Assembly (NCBI GenBank): GCA_965368175.1
Contig: CBDULX010000200.1
Location: 1-5,458, forward strand
Length of the DNA: 5,458 nucleotides
Direction of reading: 5' to 3'
From: CBDULX01 sp965368175
Lineage (GTDB): Bacteria > Pseudomonadota > Gammaproteobacteria > SZUA-229
Both the position numbers and the translations under genes were made by a program. Below the pieces are notes generated by a model that saw only the letters and a list, made by a program, of their open reading frames with translations, did not search any database and was not told where the DNA came from. Positions 1 through 5,458 of the stretch are shown in pieces (positions within the stretch are counted from its first letter, which is position 1; every line of letters begins with the position of its first letter).

Positions 1-42
1 TAACTTATAACTTGTAACTTGTAACTTGTAACTTGTAACTTC
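1..42. repeat. 7-bp tandem repeat, six units
   Basis: Six consecutive 7-base units: TAACTTA (1-7), four identical TAACTTG units (8-35), then TAACTTC (36-42). Seven is not a multiple of three and each unit contains TAA, so every plus-strand frame meets a stop within 21 bases. The array therefore cannot be coding on that strand. It begins at the window edge, so it may extend further left. It looks like a simple-sequence (VNTR-like) array that could vary in copy number by replication slippage. No function is evident. Confidence 0.9.
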
Positions 43-101
43 CAACCGACCGGCCCATCACCACCGACCTGAAACGGTTGAAAAACGCGGTAGATAAATA
101 A
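39..101 (+). other. Possible C-terminal tail of an interrupted plus-strand gene
   Basis: The frame from 39 to the TAA at 99-101 reads as 20 codons rich in charged residues, ending in Lys-Asn-Ala-Val-Asp-Lys. That has the feel of a real amphipathic protein terminus. Upstream it is closed by a TAA at 36-38 inside the tandem repeat, and no ATG, GTG or TTG lies in between, so it cannot be an intact gene here. It is followed at once by the hairpin at 101-120, as a convergent gene end would be. It could be a remnant of a gene broken by repeat insertion, or chance. Twenty codons are too few to identify a family. Confidence 0.2.
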
Positions 102-120
102 GCCCCAGAATACAGGGGCT
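93..120 (-). terminator. Probable intrinsic terminator of the transporter-ssb operon
   Basis: AGCCCC (101-106) and GGGGCT (115-120) form a perfect 6-bp GC-rich stem with an 8-base loop. Read on the minus strand, the hairpin lies about 40 bases after the ssb stop codon and is followed by TATTTATC, a modest U-rich tail. On the plus strand the bases after the stem are not a clean T run, so termination is better supported in the ssb direction. The weak tail lowers confidence. Confidence 0.55.
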
Positions 121-159
121 CAGAAGTCTTTTAATTTGCAGAATAGTCTAAGGCGTAAA

Positions 160-615
160 TCAGAACGGGATGTCATCATCAAAAGTTTCATCCACCGGTG
201 CCTGAGAAGATGAAGGTGCAGACTGATCTTCTGTTGCCTTGTTCTGCTGTTGAGGTGCAGAATAATCACCTCCGCCACTACGGCTACCCAGCATCTGCAT
301 TTCACTGGCAACAATTTCGGTAGTGTAACGGTCGTTGCCGGTTTTATCCTGCCATTTACGAGTGCGTAAACTGCCTTCTACATAGACCTGAGATCCCTTA
401 CGCAGATACTCGCCGGCAATTTCTGCCAGTCGGTTAAAAAACACCACATTATGCCATTCGGTACGTTCCTGTTTCTGGCCGCTCTGCTTGTCGGTCCATT
501 GTTCGGATGTTGCGATTGATATATTGGTGACTGCACTGCCACTGGGTGTATATCGTGTATCTGGATCCTTGCCACAATTACCAACGAGTATTACTTTGTT
601 AACTCCGCGCGCCAT
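160..615 (-). CDS. ssb: Single-stranded DNA-binding protein SSB
   Basis: SSB coats single-stranded DNA as a homotetramer in replication, recombination and repair, and recruits partner proteins through its C-terminal tip. The 151-residue product has the N-terminal OB fold (about residues 1-110), opening with Arg-Gly-Val-Asn-Lys-Val-Ile-Leu-Val-Gly as in E. coli SSB. The DNA-stacking aromatics W40, W54, F60 and W88 are all present, as is the LRTRKW segment. A Gln/Ser-rich disordered linker (about 112-142) leads to the acidic tip Phe-Asp-Asp-Asp-Ile-Pro-Phe. The linker is shorter than in E. coli (178 residues total), but the length is normal for the family. The start ATG (615-613) has a CAGGAAA ribosome-binding site at 627-621, seven bases upstream from its AGGA core. 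The gene lies 13 bases after the transporter stop codon, so the two are almost certainly co-transcribed. Identification is secure. Confidence 0.98.
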   Translation of the reverse strand: MARGVNKVILVGNCGKDPDTRYTPSGSAVTNISIATSEQWTDKQSGQKQERTEWHNVVFFNRLAEIAGEYLRKGSQVYVEGSLRTRKWQDKTGNDRYTTEIVASEMQMLGSRSGGGDYSAPQQQNKATEDQSAPSSSQAPVDETFDDDIPF

Positions 616-620
616 TTCGA

Positions 621-627
621 TTTCCTG
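621..627 (-). promoter_or_regulatory. Ribosome-binding site of ssb
   Basis: CAGGAAA on the minus strand, with seven bases between its AGGA core and the ATG. It fills nearly all of the 13-base gap between the transporter stop and ssb. This leaves no room for a promoter in the gap and supports translation of ssb from the shared transcript. A promoter inside the transporter gene is not excluded. Confidence 0.8.
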
Positions 628-628
628 T

Positions 629-2002
629 TTATGTGTTTATTGAATATTGTAAAAGTCTCGCCTCATCCAGGGCGTGTATTTCCACCTTCAGGTAGGCAAT
701 GCCATCTTCCGCTACGATGGTCGCTTCGGCCACACCCTGTATAGAAACCAGTTTTGCCACCATTGAATTGACATCCTCAGGTTCGAGTTTGCCAATGTTC
801 AACAAATAGGTGCTGACATAACGAGGGTTCTTCATGGTGATCGCCAGCCCCATCCACACCAGGAGTAAAGCGGCGGACATCAGGTAAACCCCACTGATTC
901 CCCAAAACTGGTACAGCATACCACCCAAACCACCCCCGACAAAAGCCCCCAGGAACTGACTGCTGGAATATATCCCCATGGCCGTGCCCTTACGATCTGC
1001 CGGTGCCATTTTTGCCACCAGTGATGGCAGGCTGGCCTCCAGCAGGTTAAACGCGGTAAAAAACACCACCAGCCCGATAGCCACCTGCCATACAGACTCT
1101 CCACTGACCAGCAGAGACAGCTCTGCCAGCATTAGAGCCGCAATGGCCCCGATAAATATCTGCTTCATACGGCGTTTCTTTTCCGCCTGAATGATGAACG
1201 GTATCATCAGCGCCACTGAGATCAGAAATACCGGCAGGTATAACTTCCCGTGCTGTGCCACTTCGAACTGCGCCTGGTTCACCAGCATCAGGGGTATGGC
1301 CATAAAGCTGGCCATTAACACCATGTGCAGGACGAAAATACCAAAATTCAGTCGTAGCAACTGTCGATCGGCTAACACATCACCAAATAATGAGGGTACA
1401 GCCTGGGTGTCACGGTGAAAATAACTCTTCAGTGGATTGGGCACCAGGGTGTATAGAATAATAATAGCCAGCACCGCCACTACTGCGGTGAAATAAAACA
1501 GGCCAGACAGGCCTATCACATGATTCAGCACCGGCCCCAGCACCATGGCGATAGCAAAGGCAAAACCGATGCTAACACCGATAAAGCTCATCATTTTCAG
1601 ACGATGTTCTTCACGGGATAAATCCGCAGCCAGCGCCATCAGCGCCGCCGCTATGGCGCCGCTTCCCTGCAGGGCCCGACCCAGAATAACGCCATAGATA
1701 CTGTCGGACGTTGCGGCGACCACACTGCCGAAAGCAAAAATCATCAGTCCCACCGCAATTACCGGCTTACGACCGAAGCGATCCGATAACATGCCATAGG
1801 GAATTTGCAACAGGCCCTGGGTTAATCCATAAACCCCCAGCGCTAAACCCGCCAGCATGGGGGTCGAACCCTGCAATGTATCGGCAGAGACCGCAAACAC
1901 CGGCAGGATCATGAACAGCCCCAGCATACGCACGCCATAGATTATCGCCAGTGAATAAGCGGCACGTTTTTCCAGTGGGCTCCAGCTTTCTATTAGCGGC
2001 AT
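629..2002 (-). CDS. yajR: YajR-type MFS transporter with C-terminal YAM domain
   Basis: Major facilitator superfamily inner-membrane transporter of the YajR type, 457 residues (E. coli YajR is about 454). The first roughly 390 residues are strongly hydrophobic and fit twelve membrane helices. The MFS motif A lies in the loop after helix 2 at about 70-80 (G-M-L-S-D74-R75-F-G-R78-K79-P). Other segments matching E. coli YajR as I recall it are LGRALQGSGAIAAA, KLNFGI, KGTAMG and SQFLG. After about residue 395 a soluble tail matches the YAM domain, a small ferredoxin-like fold seen in the YajR structure. The substrate is unknown; family annotations suggest proton-driven drug or metabolite efflux. 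The start ATG (2002-2000) has a modest GGGA five bases upstream and is the only start giving the conserved N-terminus. It is the first gene of an operon with ssb and is divergent from uvrA. Nothing appears broken. Confidence 0.92.
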   Translation of the reverse strand: MPLIESWSPLEKRAAYSLAIIYGVRMLGLFMILPVFAVSADTLQGSTPMLAGLALGVYGLTQGLLQIPYGMLSDRFGRKPVIAVGLMIFAFGSVVAATSDSIYGVILGRALQGSGAIAAALMALAADLSREEHRLKMMSFIGVSIGFAFAIAMVLGPVLNHVIGLSGLFYFTAVVAVLAIIILYTLVPNPLKSYFHRDTQAVPSLFGDVLADRQLLRLNFGIFVLHMVLMASFMAIPLMLVNQAQFEVAQHGKLYLPVFLISVALMIPFIIQAEKKRRMKQIFIGAIAALMLAELSLLVSGESVWQVAIGLVVFFTAFNLLEASLPSLVAKMAPADRKGTAMGIYSSSQFLGAFVGGGLGGMLYQFWGISGVYLMSAALLLVWMGLAITMKNPRYVSTYLLNIGKLEPEDVNSMVAKLVSIQGVAEATIVAEDGIAYLKVEIHALDEARLLQYSINT

Positions 2003-2028
2003 TGCAGTCCCGATTAAATAAAAGCAGG

Positions 2029-2057
2029 ATTTTACTTTGTTTACCCCGAACTGACAC
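2029..2057 (-). promoter_or_regulatory. Candidate promoter of the transporter-ssb operon
   Basis: On the minus strand, GTGTCA (2057-2052, four of six matches to TTGACA) is followed after 17 bases by TAAAAT (2034-2029, five of six matches to TATAAT). This would start transcription near 2022, about 20 bases before the transporter ATG. Spacing and position are good, but the -35 element is weak and the call rests on consensus matching alone. Confidence 0.4.
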
Positions 2058-2074
2058 CCCTAATTTATGTTCGG
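2046..2074. promoter_or_regulatory. Inverted repeat CCGAAC-N17-GTTCGG, possible operator
   Basis: CCGAAC (2046-2051) and GTTCGG (2069-2074) are perfect 6-bp inverted copies, with half-site centres 23 bases apart, about two helical turns. The element sits between the divergent genes and overlaps candidate promoter elements for both directions. This is the usual place for a dimeric regulator to bind. The six-base arms could occur by chance, and no regulator is identified. The long spacer makes an RNA hairpin unlikely. Confidence 0.35.
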
Positions 2075-2080
2075 TATGCC
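2051..2080 (+). promoter_or_regulatory. Weak candidate promoter of uvrA
   Basis: CTGACA (2051-2056) matches TTGACA at five of six positions. After an 18-base spacer comes TATGCC (2075-2080), only three of six matches to TATAAT. Transcription would begin near 2087, leaving a leader of about 95 bases before GTG 2182. The -35 overlaps the candidate -35 of the opposite operon, so the two promoters would be back to back. Another promoter nearer the gene is possible; I saw none convincing. Confidence 0.25.
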
Positions 2081-2181
2081 CAGAAGAATTGTGAGCCTGT
2101 CGTTTTGCTGCGCAATTGGTCGTAGCTAAATCCTCGCCTTTTGGTTATGCTTTCTTGTTTGGTTTCGGGCGAAGATTTCTG

Positions 2182-5031
2182 GTGATAGAACAAATTCAAA
2201 TTCGTGGGGCACGTACCCATAACCTGAAAAATATCAATCTTGATATTCCTCGGGACAAGCTGATTGTGATTACGGGCCTGTCCGGTTCTGGCAAGTCTTC
2301 ACTGGCTTTCGACACCATATTTGCCGAAGGCCAGCGACGCTATGTCGAATCCCTCTCTGCTTATGCCCGCCAGTTTCTGTCGATGATGGAAAAACCCGAC
2401 ATCGACCACATCGAGGGTCTGTCACCGGCCATTTCCATCGAACAGAAAACCACCTCCCACAACCCTCGCTCTACTGTGGGTACAGTCACCGAAATCTACG
2501 ATTACCTGCGACTGCTGTATGCTCGAGCTGGCACCCCTAAATGCCCCGACCATGATATTCCATTGTCTGCGCAAACCATCTCCCAGATGGTGGATCATGT
2601 ACTGGAACTGCCTGAAGACAGTAAGCTGATGCTGCTGGCACCGGTGATTCAGGACCGCAAGGGTGAATACCAGAGCCTGATCGATGACCTTAAACGCCAG
2701 GGTTTTTTACGGGCGCGCATCGATGGCCAGGTGTATGAACTGGATGAGGCCCCGGAACTGGAGAAAAATCACAAACACACCATCGAAGTGGTGGTGGATC
2801 GTTTCAAGGTACGGGCAGATCTGGAACTGCGCCTGGCTGAATCCTTTGAGACGGCCATTAACCTCACCGATGGCGTGGCCCGCATAGCCTGGATGGATGA
2901 TCCAGACAAGGCCGATCTGGTCTATTCCTCCCGCTTCGCCTGCCCCGAATGTGGCTACAGCCTGAATGAACTGGAACCCCGGTTATTCTCTTTCAATAAC
3001 CCGGCCGGCGCCTGCCCGGACTGTGATGGTATCGGCAATATCCAGTACATCGATGCCGAACGAGTGGTGAGCAATCCCTCCATCAGCCTTCCCGGTGGCG
3101 CAGTACGCGGCTGGGACCGTCGCAATGCCTGGTATTATGGCATGCTGCAATCTCTGGCGAAGCATTACGGCTTTGACCTGGATATGCCATTTAATGAACT
3201 GCCGGACAATATTCGTCAGATCATTCTGTTCGGCAGTGGCGATGATGAAATTGAATTCAAGTACCCCTCGGGCAGCGGCAGTCACAAATCCCGCAGCCAT
3301 CCCTTCGAAGGCATCATCCCCAATATGGAGAGACGCTACCGGGAAACCGAATCTAACGCGGTCAGGGAAGAAATGAGCAAATATGTTGCCCAACAGGCCT
3401 GCCCACATTGCCATGGCACACGACTCAACCGATCATCCCGACATGTATTCGTGGCGGATAAAGCCCTGCCGTCGATTGTTTCTATGTCGGTTTCCAACTG
3501 CCATGCTTTCTTCGAACAGCTCAGCCTGCCCGGTAACAAGGGGGAAATCGCTGACAAGATCGTCAAGGAGATCAGCGCCCGACTTCAGTTTCTGGTTAAT
3601 GTAGGCCTGAATTACCTGTCGCTGGATCGCAGTTCCGATACATTGTCCGGTGGTGAGGCACAGCGCATTCGTCTGGCCAGCCAGATTGGCGCCGGCCTCG
3701 TCGGTGTTATGTATATTCTTGATGAACCCTCCATAGGCCTGCATCAGCGGGATAATGACCGGCTGATCGAGACCCTAAACCACCTGCGTGATATCGGAAA
3801 CACGGTGATAGTGGTGGAACATGACGAAGACGCCATACTCAGTGCCGACTACGTTATTGATATCGGCCCCGGTGCCGGCGTCCACGGCGGTGAAATTGTG
3901 GCCGAAGGTACGCCCAACGAAATCATGAACAACCCGAAATCCCTTACTGGCCAGTACCTGTCGGGACAGATGGAAATCCAGATACCGCCACAGCGTACTC
4001 CGCACAGCGGCCAGGTATTTACCCTCAGGGGCGCTTCCAGCAATAATCTGAAAAATCTCGATGTGGAATTTCCCGTGGGCCTGTTTACCTGTGTCACCGG
4101 GGTGTCCGGCTCGGGTAAATCCACTCTGATCAATGACACCCTGTACCGCCTGCTGGCACGTGAAATCAACAAATCCTCCGTCAGGCCGGCAAACTATGAA
4201 AGCTTTGAAGGTGGCGATCATTTTGACAAGGTGGTGGATATAGACCAGGCCCCCATCGGACGCACGCCACGCTCCAACCCTGCCACTTACACCGGCCTGT
4301 TTACACCTATCCGTGAACTGTTTTCGGGCACCCAGGAAGCACGTTCCCGCGGTTACAAACCCGGCCGCTTCAGTTTTAATGTAAAAGGTGGCCGCTGCGA
4401 AGCCTGCCAGGGTGATGGCGTAATCAAGGTGGAAATGCACTTTCTACCCGATATCTACGTACCCTGCGATGTATGCAGGAGCAAGCGCTATAATCGCGAG
4501 ACCCTGGATATCCACTACAAGGGCAAGAACATCCATGAGGTACTGGAAATGACCATTGAAGAAGCCGTCGTCTTCTTCCATGCCATACCGGTCATACATA
4601 AAAAATTACAGACTATGATGGATGTTGGTCTGTCCTACATCACCCTGGGCCAGCGAGCCACGACCCTGTCTGGGGGCGAAGCACAGCGTATAAAGCTGGC
4701 TCGGGAACTCTCGAAACGAGACACCGGACGCACCATTTACATACTGGATGAGCCCACCACGGGTCTGCATTTTCACGATGTGGAACAACTGCTGCAGGTG
4801 CTGCTCAGGCTCAGGGACCACGGCAATACTATCATCGTCATCGAACACAACCTGGACATCATCAAAACCGCCGACTGGGTCATCGATCTGGGCCCGGAAG
4901 GTGGTGCCGGTGGTGGCCAGCTATTAGCCCAGGGCACGCCTGAACAGGTGGCCGATAACCCAGATTCGTTTACCGGTCATTACCTGAAAAAAATTCTCAA
5001 TAAAAAACAGGCACTTAAACACCTGGCCTGA
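2182..5031 (+). CDS. uvrA: UvrABC excinuclease subunit A, GTG start
   Basis: UvrA is the ATP-dependent damage sensor of nucleotide excision repair; as a dimer it finds bulky lesions and loads UvrB. The 949-residue protein aligns along its length with E. coli UvrA (940). ATPase domain I has Walker A GLSGSGKS (32-39), signature LSGGEAQ (488-494), Walker B D514-E515 and the switch histidine H547. Domain II has Walker A GVSGSGKS (640-647), signature LSGGEAQ (829-835), D856-E857 and H889. Zinc sites are C254/C257/C278/C281 and C739/C742/C762/C765. All expected motifs are intact. GTG 2182 is chosen because the protein then begins Met-Ile-Glu-Gln-Ile-Gln-Ile-Arg-Gly-Ala, one residue longer at the N-terminus than E. 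coli UvrA. A weak GAAG at 2171-2174 is seven bases upstream. A TTG at 2116 in the same frame would add 22 residues without family support. The gene is divergent from the transporter-ssb operon. Confidence 0.97.
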   Translation: MIEQIQIRGARTHNLKNINLDIPRDKLIVITGLSGSGKSSLAFDTIFAEGQRRYVESLSAYARQFLSMMEKPDIDHIEGLSPAISIEQKTTSHNPRSTVGTVTEIYDYLRLLYARAGTPKCPDHDIPLSAQTISQMVDHVLELPEDSKLMLLAPVIQDRKGEYQSLIDDLKRQGFLRARIDGQVYELDEAPELEKNHKHTIEVVVDRFKVRADLELRLAESFETAINLTDGVARIAWMDDPDKADLVYSSRFACPECGYSLNELEPRLFSFNNPAGACPDCDGIGNIQYIDAERVVSNPSISLPGGAVRGWDRRNAWYYGMLQSLAKHYGFDLDMPFNELPDNIRQIILFGSGDDEIEFKYPSGSGSHKSRSHPFEGIIPNMERRYRETESNAVREEMSKYVAQQACPHCHGTRLNRSSRHVFVADKALPSIVSMSVSNCHAFFEQLSLPGNKGEIADKIVKEISARLQFLVNVGLNYLSLDRSSDTLSGGEAQRIRLASQIGAGLVGVMYILDEPSIGLHQRDNDRLIETLNHLRDIGNTVIVVEHDEDAILSADYVIDIGPGAGVHGGEIVAEGTPNEIMNNPKSLTGQYLSGQMEIQIPPQRTPHSGQVFTLRGASSNNLKNLDVEFPVGLFTCVTGVSGSGKSTLINDTLYRLLAREINKSSVRPANYESFEGGDHFDKVVDIDQAPIGRTPRSNPATYTGLFTPIRELFSGTQEARSRGYKPGRFSFNVKGGRCEACQGDGVIKVEMHFLPDIYVPCDVCRSKRYNRETLDIHYKGKNIHEVLEMTIEEAVVFFHAIPVIHKKLQTMMDVGLSYITLGQRATTLSGGEAQRIKLARELSKRDTGRTIYILDEPTTGLHFHDVEQLLQVLLRLRDHGNTIIVIEHNLDIIKTADWVIDLGPEGGAGGGQLLAQGTPEQVADNPDSFTGHYLKKILNKKQALKHLA

Positions 5032-5051
5032 CCTCAGGCCAGTATCTTTTT
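5023..5051 (+). terminator. Intrinsic terminator of uvrA, overlapping its stop codon
   Basis: CTGGCCTG (5023-5030) pairs perfectly with CAGGCCAG (5035-5042) around a 4-base loop. Four bases later comes a run of five T (5047-5051). The left arm contains the last sense codons of uvrA and the loop begins with the final base of its TGA (5029-5031). The stem is strong; the gap before the T run makes it slightly imperfect. Confidence 0.75.
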
Positions 5052-5071
5052 ACTATCTTACCCATTAATAC

Positions 5072-5100
5072 TTGACTAATGCGCTCAGGTATTCTATGTT
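5072..5100 (+). promoter_or_regulatory. Sigma-70-type promoter of the small acidic gene
   Basis: TTGACT (5072-5077, five of six) and TATGTT (5095-5100, four of six) are separated by the ideal 17 bases. The predicted start near 5107 gives a leader of about 34 bases before the ATG at 5141. It lies just after the uvrA terminator, so the downstream gene appears to be its own transcription unit. This is the best promoter match in the window. Confidence 0.65.
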
Positions 5101-5129
5101 TTAAACACCCCTTACTCCTACCCCCCCTC

Positions 5130-5134
5130 AGGAG
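5130..5134 (+). promoter_or_regulatory. Strong ribosome-binding site of the small acidic gene
   Basis: AGGAG lies six bases before the ATG at 5141. It follows an unusual pyrimidine-rich leader (about 5106-5129) that includes seven consecutive C (5121-5127). The clear site is a main reason for accepting this short reading frame as a real gene. Confidence 0.8.
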
Positions 5135-5140
5135 ATTAAT

Positions 5141-5356
5141 ATGCACATTCGAGTCACTACCGATCCCATCACCATGCAGGACGTCATGAACCCTGAATCC
5201 CATCCCTGTATTTATGAAGGCGATGGTGTTAACGGTCTTGAAATTTATTTTGAAAATGAAAGCAACCGCGACGAATACCTGGCCTGGGACCATGACCAGG
5301 ACAACAAAATCCAGCTCACCGGCGACGATTCAGCGGACTATGTTGCGGAAGGCTAA
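5141..5356 (+). CDS. Small acidic protein of unknown function, 71 residues
   Basis: I do not recognise this family with certainty. The case for a real gene is the complete set of signals: a good promoter (5072-5100), a strong ribosome-binding site, an ATG, and a strong terminator about 40 bases after the TAA. The product is highly acidic (17 Asp/Glu against 3 Lys/Arg), with no signal peptide or membrane segment, so it should be a soluble cytoplasmic protein. Its first 47 residues look like a compact fold: a short beta-like start, an Asp-Pro at 8-9, Pro18 and Pro22, a single Cys23, Tyr-Glu-Gly at 25-27, then Gly-Leu-Glu-Ile-Tyr-Phe-Glu-Asn (32-39) and an Arg-Asp-Glu-Tyr-Leu helix end (43-47). 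The tail (49-71) is polar and probably disordered. The spacing loosely recalls YHS-type domains without their usual cysteines, but this is only a resemblance. It sits downstream of uvrA but is transcribed separately. Confidence 0.8.
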   Translation: MHIRVTTDPITMQDVMNPESHPCIYEGDGVNGLEIYFENESNRDEYLAWDHDQDNKIQLTGDDSADYVAEG

Positions 5357-5397
5357 AAGGATAAATCAGTACTTAGATATAAGCTGTATATAAAAAA

Positions 5398-5433
5398 GAC
5401 ATACTCACCGAATGTGGGTATGTCTTTTTTTTT
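5398..5433 (+). terminator. Strong intrinsic terminator, probably bidirectional
   Basis: GACATACTCAC (5398-5408) pairs with GTGGGTATGTC (5414-5424) over 11 bp with one G-U pair and a 5-base loop, followed by nine T (5425-5433). Six A (5392-5397) precede the stem, so the minus strand also has a U run after the hairpin. It ends the small acidic gene and may also serve a convergent gene entering from the right, beyond the window. Confidence 0.93.
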
Positions 5434-5458
5434 AAATTACACTCAATTATTTTCTTAG

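Noticed and set aside
1..42. CRISPR array or origin iterons
   Set aside because: Units are only 7 bp with no spacers, and there is no replication gene, DnaA box cluster or Cas gene nearby.
1767..2057. Minus-strand open frame of 96 codons beginning upstream of the transporter start
   Set aside because: Most of it overlaps the transporter in another frame, while the transporter frame carries clear MFS motifs. No family features are visible.
2094..2113. CTGT near 2096 as half of a LexA box
   Set aside because: The matching ACAG half is absent at the required spacing; the sequence there reads TGCG.
2116..2181. Separate leader peptide upstream of uvrA
   Set aside because: The frame is in phase with uvrA with no stop, starts with TTG and has no ribosome-binding site, so there is no evidence for an independent peptide.
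2983..3414. Minus-strand open frame of 143 codons antisense to uvrA
   Set aside because: It overlaps the conserved zinc-binding and linker region of UvrA; its composition is that of a shadow frame and it has no supporting signals.
3775..4440. Long minus-strand open frame (221 codons) antisense to uvrA
   Set aside because: It is fully inside the well-supported uvrA gene, shows no recognisable domains, and is the kind of open antisense frame expected opposite strongly biased codons.
5357..5397. Small RNA between the small gene and its terminator
   Set aside because: Only about 40 AT-rich bases with no promoter match; this is adequately explained as the 3' untranslated region.

Overview
This window looks like chromosomal core DNA from a gammaproteobacterium of moderate GC content. 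UvrA, SSB and the transporter all read as close relatives of the Escherichia coli and Pseudomonas proteins. The order uvrA, divergent from an MFS transporter followed by ssb, is the arrangement I recall from Pseudomonas and related Gammaproteobacteria. Genus cannot be fixed from the sequence alone.

Layout from left to right. Positions 1-42 are six tandem copies of a 7-base unit (TAACTTR/C). Positions 39-101 hold what looks like the tail of a plus-strand reading frame, cut off by the repeat. A short hairpin at 101-120 closes the minus-strand transcript. The minus-strand operon follows: ssb (160-615), preceded in transcription order by a YajR-type MFS transporter with a C-terminal YAM domain (629-2002). 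The transporter stop codon is 13 bases from the ssb start. A shared control region of about 180 bases (2003-2181) separates this operon from uvrA on the plus strand. uvrA most likely starts at GTG 2182 and ends at 5031, giving a complete 949-residue protein. Its terminator stem overlaps its own stop codon. After a well-formed sigma-70-type promoter comes a small, very acidic 71-residue protein of unknown function (5141-5356), closed by a strong, probably bidirectional terminator (5398-5433).

How the genes relate: UvrA (damage recognition in nucleotide excision repair) and SSB (single-stranded DNA protection and partner recruitment) both serve DNA repair and replication. In E. coli uvrA and ssb are divergent and share a LexA-controlled region. 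Here the transporter gene lies between the shared control region and ssb. I found no LexA box of the CTG-N10-CAG type there, but there is a perfect CCGAAC-N17-GTTCGG inverted repeat over candidate back-to-back promoters. The transporter has no obvious functional link to repair and may simply be a long-standing passenger.

I see no phage, insertion sequence, CRISPR array, toxin-antitoxin pair or defence system. The main loci are ordinary housekeeping genes. The points most worth a second look are the control region, the small acidic protein, and the repeat with the interrupted reading frame at the left edge.
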